NCBI GenBank assembly: GCA_947496375.1 | Contig: CANMCY010000009.1 | Span: 27,649-91,648, forward strand | Source: Flavobacteriales bacterium | Lineage (GTDB): Bacteria > Bacteroidota > Bacteroidia > NS11-12g > UBA955 | Length of the DNA: 64,000 nucleotides | Direction: 5' to 3' | In this document: positions 27,101 to 34,310 of the stretch, in pieces | Position numbering within the stretch: the stretch's first letter is position 1 | Layout: each line of letters begins with the position of its first letter | Position numbers and translations under genes: made by a program | Notes under the pieces: model-generated | What the model was told of the DNA's origin: nothing | Databases searched by the model: none | What the model saw: the letters and a program-made list of their open reading frames with translations, nothing else

Positions 27101-27934
27101 ATTGCTTCTACCCCCATGAAGTTTGCCACCGTTGATTTTGATAAGTCAGTAAGGGCCGAATGGGAGCGAAGTAAAGAACCCGATTTCAAAGAATATGAAA
27201 TCTATAGATACCCAAGGGGAGGGAGCAAGGGAAAAACACCATTTGTTATCACTACAGATACGGTAATTGGCGATTCGACCTTCAATGTTGACCAAGAATC
27301 ATTTTGCTACACCGTTGTGGTTGTTGATAAATGCGGCCATATCAGCAAGCCCGGGGGAGAAGCGTGCAATGTTGTTTTGTCCGGAACAGCAACCGGTCGG
27401 CCGCTCTACCATTTTGATCTGCAGTGGCAAGATTATCTTTCCTGGAACGGTGCGGTAGATTACTGGACTGTAGAACGGCAATATGCCAATAATCCTTGGA
27501 CCACAATCGTTTCCAATACCAAAAACAGGCAAACCAGAGATGCGAATCTGGATTATGATTGGGGTGGTTATTGGTATCGGGTTACTGCCCATGAATTTGC
27601 AGTGGGTATGAATCGCAGTGCATATAGAAGCCAGAGTAACTGGATTTACCTGTATCAGCCGCCTGAACTTTGGGTTCCCAATGCATTTACAGAGAATGAA
27701 GACCGTATTAATGATGTTTGGGGGACAGTCCCACTGTTCGTGAAAAATTATCACATGCGGGTGTATGACAGATGGGGAGGGAAAATTTGGGAAAGCAATG
27801 ATAAAAAACGTCAATGGGATGGCACTATTAATGGAAAAACTGCTCCCGATGGTGTCTATGCCTGGTATGTGATTTTTGACGGCTGGGACAGCAAAACCTA
27901 TAAAACAAAAGGCACAGTAACCGTGATTCACTAA
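24188..27934 (+). CDS. Secreted SBBP beta-propeller protein with type B (gliding-motility-associated) CTD
   Basis: About 1,248 residues, signal peptide at MGFGRKIFVFIVAFCIGWI. The N-terminal part (FVENKGQWPSDYYFKASLSNADV ... ISQIRWKYES) is the DUF7948 type, followed by SBBP-like propeller repeats (YCTYLGGENNEQPHSMVVD-like units with Y-S/TYLGG cores at ~320-720). Two fibronectin-like regions follow, and the C-terminal ~85 residues (LWVPNAFTENEDRINDVW ... APDGVYAWYVIF) are a type B CTD (CHU_C, TIGR04131 group). Type B cargo generally depends on a PorP/SprF partner, one of which lies at 1.3 kb. Probably an extracellular surface protein. Confidence 0.85.
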   Translation: MGFGRKIFVFIVAFCIGWIAIPLKGQLKFVENKGQWPSDYYFKASLSNADVWISESGIWINNWDPAATEKMHARSSDVTEVDGHILLLKFKNGSFRKSSGRGLPFPEKYHYHYGNKSKQSSPARAYPSVFVKDLYPGVDLEILEFQGRLKYNIICSDSRVISQIRWKYESADEMKVLSDKLEIKTALGVFAEQLPRVFNINREGEKDLQAFYLEDEGYIGVDVKTDPVRRRKSKTVIDPVLVFSTFSGSRADNFGCSGTYDDEGNAYAGGTVFNAGLPTTPGAYQVRFGGGQSESLGYGGARDAAILKFSPNGNSLLYCTYLGGENNEQPHSMVVDRFGNLFVMGSTKSRSFPVTSGAFQATHRGDYDFFVSKISSDGSQLLASSFLGGTGLDAVGANRAVDPIDDYPLLYNYADEFRGEIITDDTSVYVAGFTYSIDFPRSSNSAWFGGKEDAVLFSMSSNLNQLKWSQLAGSSGYDAFYGVALGKHGDLYASGGSSSQDLPTKFPGIFKRNYQGGIADGIAFRFSKYSGKALAATHIGTALYEQAYFAQTDNSGNPYFFGQTEGVFPIVNAKYNQPAKGQFIVRYDTGLNALTLSSTFGANSNQPNISPSAFLVDRCERIFVSGWGGSTNDYLTDNRTGSPKIHRNTGNTQNLPVSSDAAQKVTDGSDFYVAVFSKNMNGLAYATYFGGISSAGKDAEEHVDGGTSRFDKKGIIYQSVCAGCGRNGLFPTTPGAYSRSMNSNNCNNAIFKIDFENLNKKPAMKDTFIQVIATQPIQFSMKATDPDPFDTLMLRAFRINNGGMKGNDTAEIIITPGIGSAQISVKWNTTCNSYSSDTVFYRVMVFDRGCPKADTSWANIRILVTPPPKVIPPDAVCVSLDRTTGKIKVSWKESVQPAAFFKYLLLERTNPNNSVVVLDTIRNYSAGEYTDVSAVDPANNNYCYKLKGYNICNELVESTYPFCTVSELNFPIASTPMKFATVDFDKSVRAEWERSKEPDFKEYEIYRYPRGGSKGKTPFVITTDTVIGDSTFNVDQESFCYTVVVVDKCGHISKPGGEACNVVLSGTATGRPLYHFDLQWQDYLSWNGAVDYWTVERQYANNPWTTIVSNTKNRQTRDANLDYDWGGYWYRVTAHEFAVGMNRSAYRSQSNWIYLYQPPELWVPNAFTENEDRINDVWGTVPLFVKNYHMRVYDRWGGKIWESNDKKRQWDGTINGKTAPDGVYAWYVIFDGWDSKTYKTKGTVTVIH

Positions 27935-28084
27935 ATGGCAGGAATACCCCTCAAAAAAAGAATTGAACCCAAAATCTGCATTGTTTGTCAGAGGCCATTT
28001 GAATGGAGAAAAAAATGGGAAAGATGCTGGAGTGAGGTAAAATATTGCAGTGATAAATGCCGTGGTTCCAGAAAGAATAATTAA
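27935..28084 (+). CDS. DUF2256 family small cysteine-rich protein
   Basis: A 49-residue protein, [20 protein letters not shown] at the start, then [20 protein letters not shown] and KCRGSRKNN. The CxxC ... CSxxC arrangement with the R-P-F-x-W-R-K-K-W core is the DUF2256 signature, probably a zinc ribbon. Its ATG directly follows the TAA of the preceding gene (TAAATG), so it may be translated from the same mRNA, although DUF2256 genes are normally unrelated to T9SS cargo. Too short for most ORF callers. Function unknown. Confidence 0.85.
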   Translation: MAGIPLKKRIEPKICIVCQRPFEWRKKWERCWSEVKYCSDKCRGSRKNN

Positions 28085-28162
28085 AAATGGCTAAAAACTG
28101 ATAATACGGCAAAAGCAATTGTCGTTTTTCAGCTATAATGCTATTCTTAACAATAAGGTTAT

Positions 28163-28193
28163 TTGCAATTAACGCCCACTGTGAGTAATATTG
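28163..28193 (+). promoter_or_regulatory. Promoter of the exbB-exbD-exbD-tonB operon
   Basis: TTG (28163-28165), 20-base spacer, then TAATATTG (28186-28193, 7 of 8 matches). The leader to ATG 28223 is about 25 bases. Confidence 0.65.
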
Positions 28194-28222
28194 CAGCTTT
28201 AACAGAAAATACATAAATCCGT

Positions 28223-29035
28223 ATGAATAACACAAAACAATCAACAGGAAACAATGCCCTTATGGGATGGTTTGCAGGTGGCGCAATTGTTTTTGCGCTT
28301 TTGGTAGGTGTACTTATTTACATGTTTGTCATGGGTAACGCTTCCAACTTTGAAAACAATGATGTTTTAAAAGGTCATCCCAAAAACATTTTGGGTATTA
28401 TCCACCGTGGTGGTTTCATTGTGCCTCTGCTGATTGCGGTAAACGTAACCGTAATTTTGGTAGTGGTAGAAAGATTCATTACCCTGGGTGCAGCTACAGG
28501 CAAGGGTAATGCCGCTGCTTTCGTTAGAGGAATTCGCCAGATGCTGGGTAAAAACCAGTTTGATGCTGCAATTGCTGCCTGTGACGAACAAAAAGGTTCA
28601 CTTGCCAATGTGGTTCGTAGCGGATTGGTGCGCTACCAGCTGGTAACCAAAGACTCAAAACTTAGCAGTGACGAGAAAAAAGCGGCAATTGAAAAAGAAT
28701 TGGAAGAAGCAACCGGACTCGAGCTTCCCATGCTTTCCCGCAATCTTGTGATTATTTCTACTTGCGCTTCTATTGGTACGCTGATTGGTCTTATAGGTAC
28801 AGTATTTGGTATGATCCGTGCATTTGCTGCACTGGCAAATACAGGCGCTCCCGATACAGCTGCACTGGCAACCGGTATTTCCGAGGCCCTGGTAAATACA
28901 GCATTTGGTATCATCGCTTCTACGTTGGCTATCATATTCTATAATTACTTCACCAATCGTATTGACAGCATGACTTACAGCATGGACGAAGCCGGATATA
29001 GCATTGTATCTGAGTTCAACGCAAGTCACGCTTAA
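28223..29035 (+). CDS. exbB: MotA/TolQ/ExbB proton channel family protein
   Basis: A 270-residue inner-membrane protein, first gene of the energy-transduction operon. Three membrane regions are visible: residues ~14-36, ~63-85 (GGFIVPLLIAVNVTVILVVVE) and ~170-240 (ISTCASIGTLIGLIGTVFGMI; GISEALVNTAFGIIASTLAIIF). The GLIGTVFGMIRAF segment is the ExbB/TolQ core. ExbB pentamers with ExbD use the proton gradient to drive TonB. ExbB could also be called TolQ, but the downstream tonB and two exbD genes favour ExbB. Confidence 0.9.
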   Translation: MNNTKQSTGNNALMGWFAGGAIVFALLVGVLIYMFVMGNASNFENNDVLKGHPKNILGIIHRGGFIVPLLIAVNVTVILVVVERFITLGAATGKGNAAAFVRGIRQMLGKNQFDAAIAACDEQKGSLANVVRSGLVRYQLVTKDSKLSSDEKKAAIEKELEEATGLELPMLSRNLVIISTCASIGTLIGLIGTVFGMIRAFAALANTGAPDTAALATGISEALVNTAFGIIASTLAIIFYNYFTNRIDSMTYSMDEAGYSIVSEFNASHA

Positions 29036-29084
29036 TTTTCATTTACCTTTTTAAGTTTGTTCGTATAAACCATAAAACAAGACC

Positions 29085-29756
29085 ATGCCAAAGGTGAAAA
29101 TGCCCCGCTCAAATCCATCCCTGGACATGACGCCCATGGTGGATCTGGCGTTTCTGCTGGTAACCTTTTTCATGCTCACTTCCAGTTTCAGAACCCCGGA
29201 GCCGGTGGTGGTAGATCCCCCCACCAGTACCACAAAAACAGAAATACCCAAACAGGTTTTCATGATTACGATTGACAATCAGGGCAGGGCATTCATAGAT
29301 CTTACGAATCCTGCCGTGAAATCTAGGGTTTTTGAAAAGGTTTGCAACCAATCAGGTATTAAAGTCGATTCTATGACCGTCAAAAAATTTGCAGGGTCAG
29401 GAGCCATCGGTCTTAAAATAACTGCTATACCGCAATACCTGGAACTGGAGGCAAATGAAAGAACCAAGGTGAATCAGACCGGTGTGCCGTATGACACAAC
29501 CGGTAAAAAAAGTGAATTATACTGGTGGGCTTATTACACACGACTTGAGGCACATGCTGATTTTAAGGCGCGTGAGGAAGAAGCCAAAACTCGCAAGCTC
29601 CCATTTGATAAATCCAATTACATTCAATTTGCCGTGAAAGCCGCATCTGATGCCAAGTATGACGCGGTAAAAAATGTAATACAGGTTTTCAGGGATGCCA
29701 AAGTGAAGCAATTCCAGATGATAACAGGTCTAGAGTCAGAACCATCATTGAAATAA
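29085..29756 (+). CDS. exbD: ExbD/TolR family protein (first copy, extended)
   Basis: A 223-residue protein with one N-terminal membrane helix and the functional Asp20 in LDMTPMVDLAFLLVTFF. The periplasmic domain is longer than in classical ExbD (about 140 residues): a region of about 50 residues (LELEANERTKVNQTGVPYD ... ADFKAREEEAKTR) is inserted before the usual closing segment KYDAVKNVIQVFRDAKVKQFQ. It likely pairs with the second ExbD as a heterodimer in the ExbB channel; that pairing is inference. Confidence 0.9.
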   Translation: MPKVKMPRSNPSLDMTPMVDLAFLLVTFFMLTSSFRTPEPVVVDPPTSTTKTEIPKQVFMITIDNQGRAFIDLTNPAVKSRVFEKVCNQSGIKVDSMTVKKFAGSGAIGLKITAIPQYLELEANERTKVNQTGVPYDTTGKKSELYWWAYYTRLEAHADFKAREEEAKTRKLPFDKSNYIQFAVKAASDAKYDAVKNVIQVFRDAKVKQFQMITGLESEPSLK

Positions 29757-29771
29757 GAAAGGAAAAGACAA

Positions 29772-30407
29772 ATGGCACAAATTCAGGATAATGGTGGTGG
29801 TGGCCACGGTAAAGGCGATAAAAAAAGAGCCAAAAAACAAAGTACCCATGTGGACATGACGCCCATGGTGGACCTTGCATTTCTTTTGCTTACGTTTTTC
29901 GTTCTTACCTCCACTTTCAGCAAACCCAAAGTGCTCCGTATGATTTTTCCGGAGAAACTAGATGAAAACGTGAAAGATCAGAAAGCACCTGAGGTAAAGG
30001 ATGGTATCACGCTGTTGCTTACAGCCAATGATAAAATTTATTATTACAGAGGTTCATTGAAACCCAATACTGAGCTTATCCCCATTGATTATACCCGAAC
30101 AGGTTTGAGGAAAGTACTGGTGGATTACAATGCAGATATGCTTGTGAAGTTGCAAGATATTCAAAAGCGGATGAATAAACTGGATGACAAGGATACGGCA
30201 GCCAAAAGAAAATTGGATGAAGAGGTACTTAATGTGCAGAAAGCTTCTAAGCAAATTGTATTGGTCAAAAACGATGAAGGCGCTACCTATCGAAATATGA
30301 TAGATGTGATGGATGAGTTTATGATTACCCAGATTGCCAAGTATTACGTAATTGATGAAGGCATGGCAAAGCTTGAGGTAGATTTGATAAAAAAACAAGG
30401 TAAATAA
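29772..30407 (+). CDS. exbD: ExbD/TolR family protein (second copy)
   Basis: A 211-residue protein with an N-terminal Gly/Lys-rich cytosolic stretch, then THVDMTPMVDLAFLLLTFFVL, whose Asp34 corresponds to the essential ExbD aspartate. A Lys/Asp-rich predicted coiled-coil (LQDIQKRMNKLDDKDTAAKR) interrupts the periplasmic domain, which ends in TYRNMIDVMDEFMITQIAKYYVIDEGM. It follows the first exbD by 15 bases. Both copies retain the key aspartate, so both should be functional. Confidence 0.9.
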   Translation: MAQIQDNGGGGHGKGDKKRAKKQSTHVDMTPMVDLAFLLLTFFVLTSTFSKPKVLRMIFPEKLDENVKDQKAPEVKDGITLLLTANDKIYYYRGSLKPNTELIPIDYTRTGLRKVLVDYNADMLVKLQDIQKRMNKLDDKDTAAKRKLDEEVLNVQKASKQIVLVKNDEGATYRNMIDVMDEFMITQIAKYYVIDEGMAKLEVDLIKKQGK

Positions 30408-30417
30408 AGGAGGAGAT

Positions 30418-31233
30418 ATGGCAAACGACATTTTCAACGCTTGGGATCAGCCGGAATCGGCAGACCGCCTTGCCATGGTTTTTGAAGACAGATTTAAAGA
30501 TTATGGTGCTTATTACGTAAGAAGTATTTACCGTAGATCCAAAGTGATTGCCACAGCTGTCGCCTGTTCCTTTGTTTTACTTGCGGCATCTATTCCATTG
30601 ATTCTGGAAAAAATTGGAGGTAAAGAGGATGGAAATAAGGTAAAAATTGTGATTACCAACTTGGAGGATGTAAAAGCCCCTGAGGAAGAGGAGGAGGAAA
30701 AGCCCAAAGAACCGCCCAAAATGGAGGAGCAGGAGCCGGTTGCAACACAGGCCTATGTTGCCCCGACCATCAATGAAAACACCACAGAAGAGTTTGAAGC
30801 AGAACCGGTTTCTACGATCAGTAACGCAAGTACCAAAACCCAGCAAGGTTCTGATGATCCTTTTGACGGTTCCACCAATACCGGCGGTGGTAGCCCTTTT
30901 GAAGGAAGCAATGAACCCGTGGGTAAGGTACAGATAGAAGCAAAATTCCCGGGTGGAGATGAGGCGTTCAAACGCTTTATTGTTGCCAATTTTGAATATC
31001 CTGAACGTTGCCGCGATGAGGGTATTGAGGGATATGTGCAACTCAAATTTGTAGTGGATGTGAATGGCAGAATTTCCAGAATTCAGATTGTTCAGCCCAC
31101 ACCGGGTTGTCCGGAATTCGACAAAGAAGCCATACGCGTGCTTCAAAAATGTCCACCATGGATTCCTGCTCAAAACAACGGCAAATTCACCACTGCCTGG
31201 AGAACATTGCCTATCAGACTTACACTTCAATAA
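30418..31233 (+). CDS. tonB: TonB family energy transducer
   Basis: A 271-residue protein with an N-terminal cytosolic segment (~40 residues), one membrane helix (VIATAVACSFVLLAASIPLI), an acidic/proline stretch (EEEEEEKPKEPPKMEEQEPV) and a C-terminal TonB domain (VEAKFPGGDEAFKRFIVANF-like, YPERCRDEGIEGYVQLKFVV, PGCPEFDKEAIRVLQKCPPW). It transmits proton-driven energy to outer-membrane TonB-dependent receptors. It has a good Shine-Dalgarno GGAGG (30409-30413) 4 bases before ATG, unlike most genes here. Confidence 0.93.
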   Translation: MANDIFNAWDQPESADRLAMVFEDRFKDYGAYYVRSIYRRSKVIATAVACSFVLLAASIPLILEKIGGKEDGNKVKIVITNLEDVKAPEEEEEEKPKEPPKMEEQEPVATQAYVAPTINENTTEEFEAEPVSTISNASTKTQQGSDDPFDGSTNTGGGSPFEGSNEPVGKVQIEAKFPGGDEAFKRFIVANFEYPERCRDEGIEGYVQLKFVVDVNGRISRIQIVQPTPGCPEFDKEAIRVLQKCPPWIPAQNNGKFTTAWRTLPIRLTLQ

Positions 31234-31241
31234 AAATAAAG

Positions 31242-31269
31242 AAAAGCCCCGGAAACGGGGCTTTTCTTT
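31242..31269 (+). terminator. Intrinsic terminator after tonB
   Basis: AAAAGCCCCG-gaaa-CGGGGCTTTTC followed by TTTT: a strong 10-bp stem 8 bases after the tonB stop. Confidence 0.92.
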
Positions 31270-31333
31270 TGTGGGTAATTTTTGGAGGCGATTTCACGGT
31301 ATTATTGTTGTTTTGAAGGTATTGAACACTCCC

Positions 31334-32806
31334 ATGCTTCATATTCAATCGCTGTCCATTAGCCGCGATAAGAAGGTGTTGTCCTCAATCCCTGATTTAC
31401 AGATTGAAAAAGGAAAAACATACGGCATTATTGGTGAGAGTGGAAGCGGAAAATCCCTATTTCTACTGTCTGTTATGGGATTGTTGCCCAAAGAGCTAAG
31501 CGTTAAGGGGGGGCTTGAATTTAAATCATCAGATGGATTATTATCCTTATTGGAATGCGACGCTGAGTCATTGAGAAACCTTAGGGGGAAATCTATAGGC
31601 ATGGTTTTTCAGGAGCCACTAAGTGCGCTGAATCCTCAGCGAAAATGTGGATGGCAGCTTCTGGAGGCCTTAGAGGTTCACCAACAGATGGACAAGCAAA
31701 AAGGCAAAGAAATTTGCCTCAATGCCCTTAAAGAGGTAGGAATTGAACAGCCCGAACGAATATTTAATGCATATCCCCACCAGATTAGCGGTGGACAGCG
31801 TCAACGGGTGATGATTGCCATGGCCACCATTCACAAGCCGTCCCTCGTTCTGGCGGATGAGCCCACAACGGCACTGGACCCGGAAACTGCGGAAAAAGTA
31901 CTTGAAACTTTGGTGCTGGTTTGCCGCAATATTGGCAGCAGTCTCATTCTGGTGAGCCACGATTTACCGCTGGTGATGAAGCATTGTAACCATATCACGG
32001 TGATGCAGCATGGACATGTGGTGGTTTCAGGAAATGCGTCCGAACTGTTTTCTGATGGGAAAATACACCCTTATGTAAAAGCCCTCCAAGATGCCTTGCC
32101 AAAAGGTAAAAGAGTTGTACTGCCCTCGGCCCCCGAAATTTTTAATGCAATTAACCTTAGTAAAAATTATCTCACCGAAAAAAAAGTATTCCGAGCCCTG
32201 GAGGGCATTTCGTTTAATCTGAGAAAAGGAGAGGGTCTTGCCATTTTGGGATACTCGGGTTCGGGAAAAACAACCCTAGCGAAAATTCTGACCGGTCTGG
32301 AAACCGCTGATGACGGCAGTGTGCTATTTAACGGAGAATCTCTGCTTAGTAAAAAGCCCACGGGAGTGCAAATGGTATTTCAGGATCCATTCTCATCCCT
32401 TAATACGGAAATCAGTAACCGAAATACCCTGCTGGAAGTATTAAGCTTGAGAGGCATAAAGGGACATATAGCCGCTACGCATATAAAAAATCTATTTTTT
32501 CAGGTCGGACTTGACGAAAGTTTACTGGATCGTTTTCCGCATCAGTTAAGTGGTGGTCAAAGACAGCGTCTGTGCATCGCGCGTGCATTAGCCGTTGATC
32601 CGCAGGTGCTGGTATTGGATGAAGCTGTAGCAGCCCTGGATCCATTGGTCCAAAAGCAGATACTAGATTTACTTAAGCGCATTCAGGAGGAAACGGGGGT
32701 GATTTATTTGTTTATTACTCATAACCCGGATGCAGCCCAATATCTCTGTCACCGTTATATCAGACTGGAAAATGGAATTTGTACTTCTGAGGGTCTGTAC
32801 GAATAA
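31334..32806 (+). CDS. ABC transporter protein with two fused ATPase domains (Dpp/Opp, YejF type)
   Basis: A 490-residue cytosolic protein with two complete ABC ATPases. Domain 1: Walker A GESGSGKS, signature ISGGQRQRVMIAMA, Walker B LVLADEPTTALD. Domain 2: Walker A GYSGSGKTT, signature LSGGQRQRLCIARA, Walker B VLVLDEAVAALD. The arrangement matches fused DppD-DppF proteins such as YejF and GsiA for peptide or nickel uptake. No permease or solute-binding gene is adjacent, so the partner must be elsewhere. ATG 31334 (MLHIQSLSIS) begins the first ATPase; the upstream open frame runs through the tonB terminator and is not credible. Confidence 0.88.
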   Translation: MLHIQSLSISRDKKVLSSIPDLQIEKGKTYGIIGESGSGKSLFLLSVMGLLPKELSVKGGLEFKSSDGLLSLLECDAESLRNLRGKSIGMVFQEPLSALNPQRKCGWQLLEALEVHQQMDKQKGKEICLNALKEVGIEQPERIFNAYPHQISGGQRQRVMIAMATIHKPSLVLADEPTTALDPETAEKVLETLVLVCRNIGSSLILVSHDLPLVMKHCNHITVMQHGHVVVSGNASELFSDGKIHPYVKALQDALPKGKRVVLPSAPEIFNAINLSKNYLTEKKVFRALEGISFNLRKGEGLAILGYSGSGKTTLAKILTGLETADDGSVLFNGESLLSKKPTGVQMVFQDPFSSLNTEISNRNTLLEVLSLRGIKGHIAATHIKNLFFQVGLDESLLDRFPHQLSGGQRQRLCIARALAVDPQVLVLDEAVAALDPLVQKQILDLLKRIQEETGVIYLFITHNPDAAQYLCHRYIRLENGICTSEGLYE

Positions 32807-32867
32807 TTATTGTATTTTATTTGCATATTTGATAAAAAACGATTAAAATCGTAGTTAATATTTGTTT

Positions 32868-33356
32868 ATGAGTAGATTACAATCAGCGAATTCGAAGAAA
32901 AAAACCTTTTTTAAACCAGAAAAAAGGATTTTCGTATGGGCAGACCAGGTTAAAATTCCGGTGCTGATGGTGACTGTTTCAGAAGAAAAAGAGGCATTTG
33001 ATATTGCTAATCTCGCTAAATCGTTGTTTGGTGATCAAAAGTTGGAAATGACAATCATTGATATGTCGTCGGATAATTCAATAATCATTGAAAAATTCAA
33101 TCAGCTTTTTAGCATAAAAAATCCAAAGGAGGAAGGGGTAACTCCGGAAAAAAGCACTAAACCGTTATTTTCTAATCGCGAACTTGAAATTTTACAATTG
33201 ATAGCCCGTGAGTACACCAATGAAGAAATAGCGGATAAACTTTGCCTCGCCAAAAGAACTGTTGACAATCACAGGGTGAACCTGATGCAAAGGGCCAATG
33301 CCAAAAATACAGCAGGTTTAATGGGCTATGCATTCAGGAATGGTCTTTTGGTGTAG
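32868..33356 (+). CDS. LuxR-type HTH transcriptional regulator
   Basis: A 162-residue protein. The C-terminal domain (about residues 97-160) is a LuxR/GerE-type helix-turn-helix: LFSNRELEILQLIAREYTNEE, then IADKLCLAKRTVDNHR, with GLMGYAFRNGLL at the end. The N-terminal part (VWADQVKIPVLMVTVSEEKE and following) does not carry an obvious receiver phospho-acceptor Asp set, so it may be a non-receiver sensor or degenerate receiver. ATG 32868 is chosen over a TTG two codons upstream. Target unknown. Confidence 0.8.
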   Translation: MSRLQSANSKKKTFFKPEKRIFVWADQVKIPVLMVTVSEEKEAFDIANLAKSLFGDQKLEMTIIDMSSDNSIIIEKFNQLFSIKNPKEEGVTPEKSTKPLFSNRELEILQLIAREYTNEEIADKLCLAKRTVDNHRVNLMQRANAKNTAGLMGYAFRNGLLV

Positions 33357-33434
33357 TGTTTGTTTAAATAGACAAATATGACAGGGGTGGATAGCTTACG
33401 CATTTCTTTTTCCCTTGGCAGGCCCTTATGTATC

Positions 33435-33442
33435 TAGTTTTG
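33435..33442 (+). promoter_or_regulatory. -7 promoter element of the LysM gene
   Basis: TAGTTTTG is an exact match ending 5 bases before ATG 33448; a TTG lies 17 bases upstream (33415-33417). The transcript is probably leaderless. The box lies inside the longer open frame from 33415 and so argues for the start at 33448. Confidence 0.55.
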
Positions 33443-33447
33443 TTGAA

Positions 33448-34305
33448 ATGATGAAGGCAATATTGAGAAGCATAGTAATTGTGGCGTTATTCTGCCCCGC
33501 AGTTTCATTAATGGCTCAGCAAACGAGCGAATATCAACTCTACAAAGTAGCTAAGGGTGACAATTATTATAAATTATCCAAGAAATTCAATTGCAGTGCT
33601 GAGGATATTCAAAAAGCCAATGATAACAAAACCGTGTTGAAATTGGGAGAAACAATAAAAATTCCGGTTAAATCAATTGCCAAAAAAGATTTGTATGAAA
33701 ATGCCTATCAGGTTCATACCGTTTCAAAGGGTGAGACCTTAAATAAAATTGCCATTCGGTATGGAACAACTATTGACAATGTGAAGAAAATCAATAACAT
33801 GTCAGGTGATCAATTGAAAATTGGCCAGAAAATAAAAGTTCCTGCCCAACAACAACCGGTAGAAACCCATCCGGAGCGCGCAGTAACCAAACCGGATTCA
33901 GAGCCGATTGGTAACGTTTCCAGGCCGCGTGATACGGTAGTGAAAAAGTCTCCTACCCCCCCAGGACCAAGAGGCGGTGCAGATGTAAATCCGGGTATGC
34001 CGGAGAAAACAGTTTCTGTGATGAACGACTTTGTTACAGAGAAAGAGGAGGTGGCTGTTGCCAAAGTAATGAGCCAAAAAATGGAAGATACGCGCACCCA
34101 TGTGATGCATCCTACCTTGCCAAAAGGTAACATCATTGTTGTGCTCAATCCGCAATCGGGAAGAATGGCTTATTGCAAAGTGGTGGATAATTATACTCCC
34201 CGACAGTATGAAGGATCCGGATTAATCATGACGCCTGCCGTTGCCGATAAGATTGGAATTAATGGAAATATGGCTTCTGTAAAAATCAAGTATGCTGCGC
34301 CTTAA
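33448..34305 (+). CDS. LysM-domain periplasmic protein
   Basis: A 285-residue exported protein with signal MMKAILRSIVIVALFCPAVSLMAQ. Two LysM domains bind peptidoglycan: YKVAKGDNYYKLSKKFNC ... LKLGETIKIPV and HTVSKGETLNKIAIRYG ... LKIGQKIKVPA. A Pro/Lys-rich linker follows, then a C-terminal domain (GNIIVVLNPQSGRMAYCKVV ... GINGNMASVKIKYA) that resembles RlpA/double-psi beta-barrel segments, though the assignment is weak. LysM-plus-tail proteins of this type are typical cell-envelope scaffolds. Catalytic function is not evident. Confidence 0.8.
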   Translation: MMKAILRSIVIVALFCPAVSLMAQQTSEYQLYKVAKGDNYYKLSKKFNCSAEDIQKANDNKTVLKLGETIKIPVKSIAKKDLYENAYQVHTVSKGETLNKIAIRYGTTIDNVKKINNMSGDQLKIGQKIKVPAQQQPVETHPERAVTKPDSEPIGNVSRPRDTVVKKSPTPPGPRGGADVNPGMPEKTVSVMNDFVTEKEEVAVAKVMSQKMEDTRTHVMHPTLPKGNIIVVLNPQSGRMAYCKVVDNYTPRQYEGSGLIMTPAVADKIGINGNMASVKIKYAAP

Positions 34306-34310
34306 ATTTG
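34303..34310 (+). promoter_or_regulatory. -7-like element overlapping the LysM stop codon
   Basis: TAAATTTG matches the consensus exactly and contains the LysM gene stop TAA. If active it would put the O-antigen-ligase start at the TTG of 34320. There is no clear -33 element, so readthrough from the LysM gene is the alternative. Confidence 0.35.

Noticed and set aside
27299..27931. 210-codon minus-strand frame inside the type B CTD gene
   Set aside because: Antisense of a clear conserved coding region; no start signal or homology character.
30577..31230. 217-codon minus-strand frame opposite tonB
   Set aside because: Shadow of the tonB coding region, without recognisable domains.
31064..31333. 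N-terminal extension of the ABC ATPase to 31064
   Set aside because: It runs through tonB and its terminator; the ATPase fold begins at 31334.
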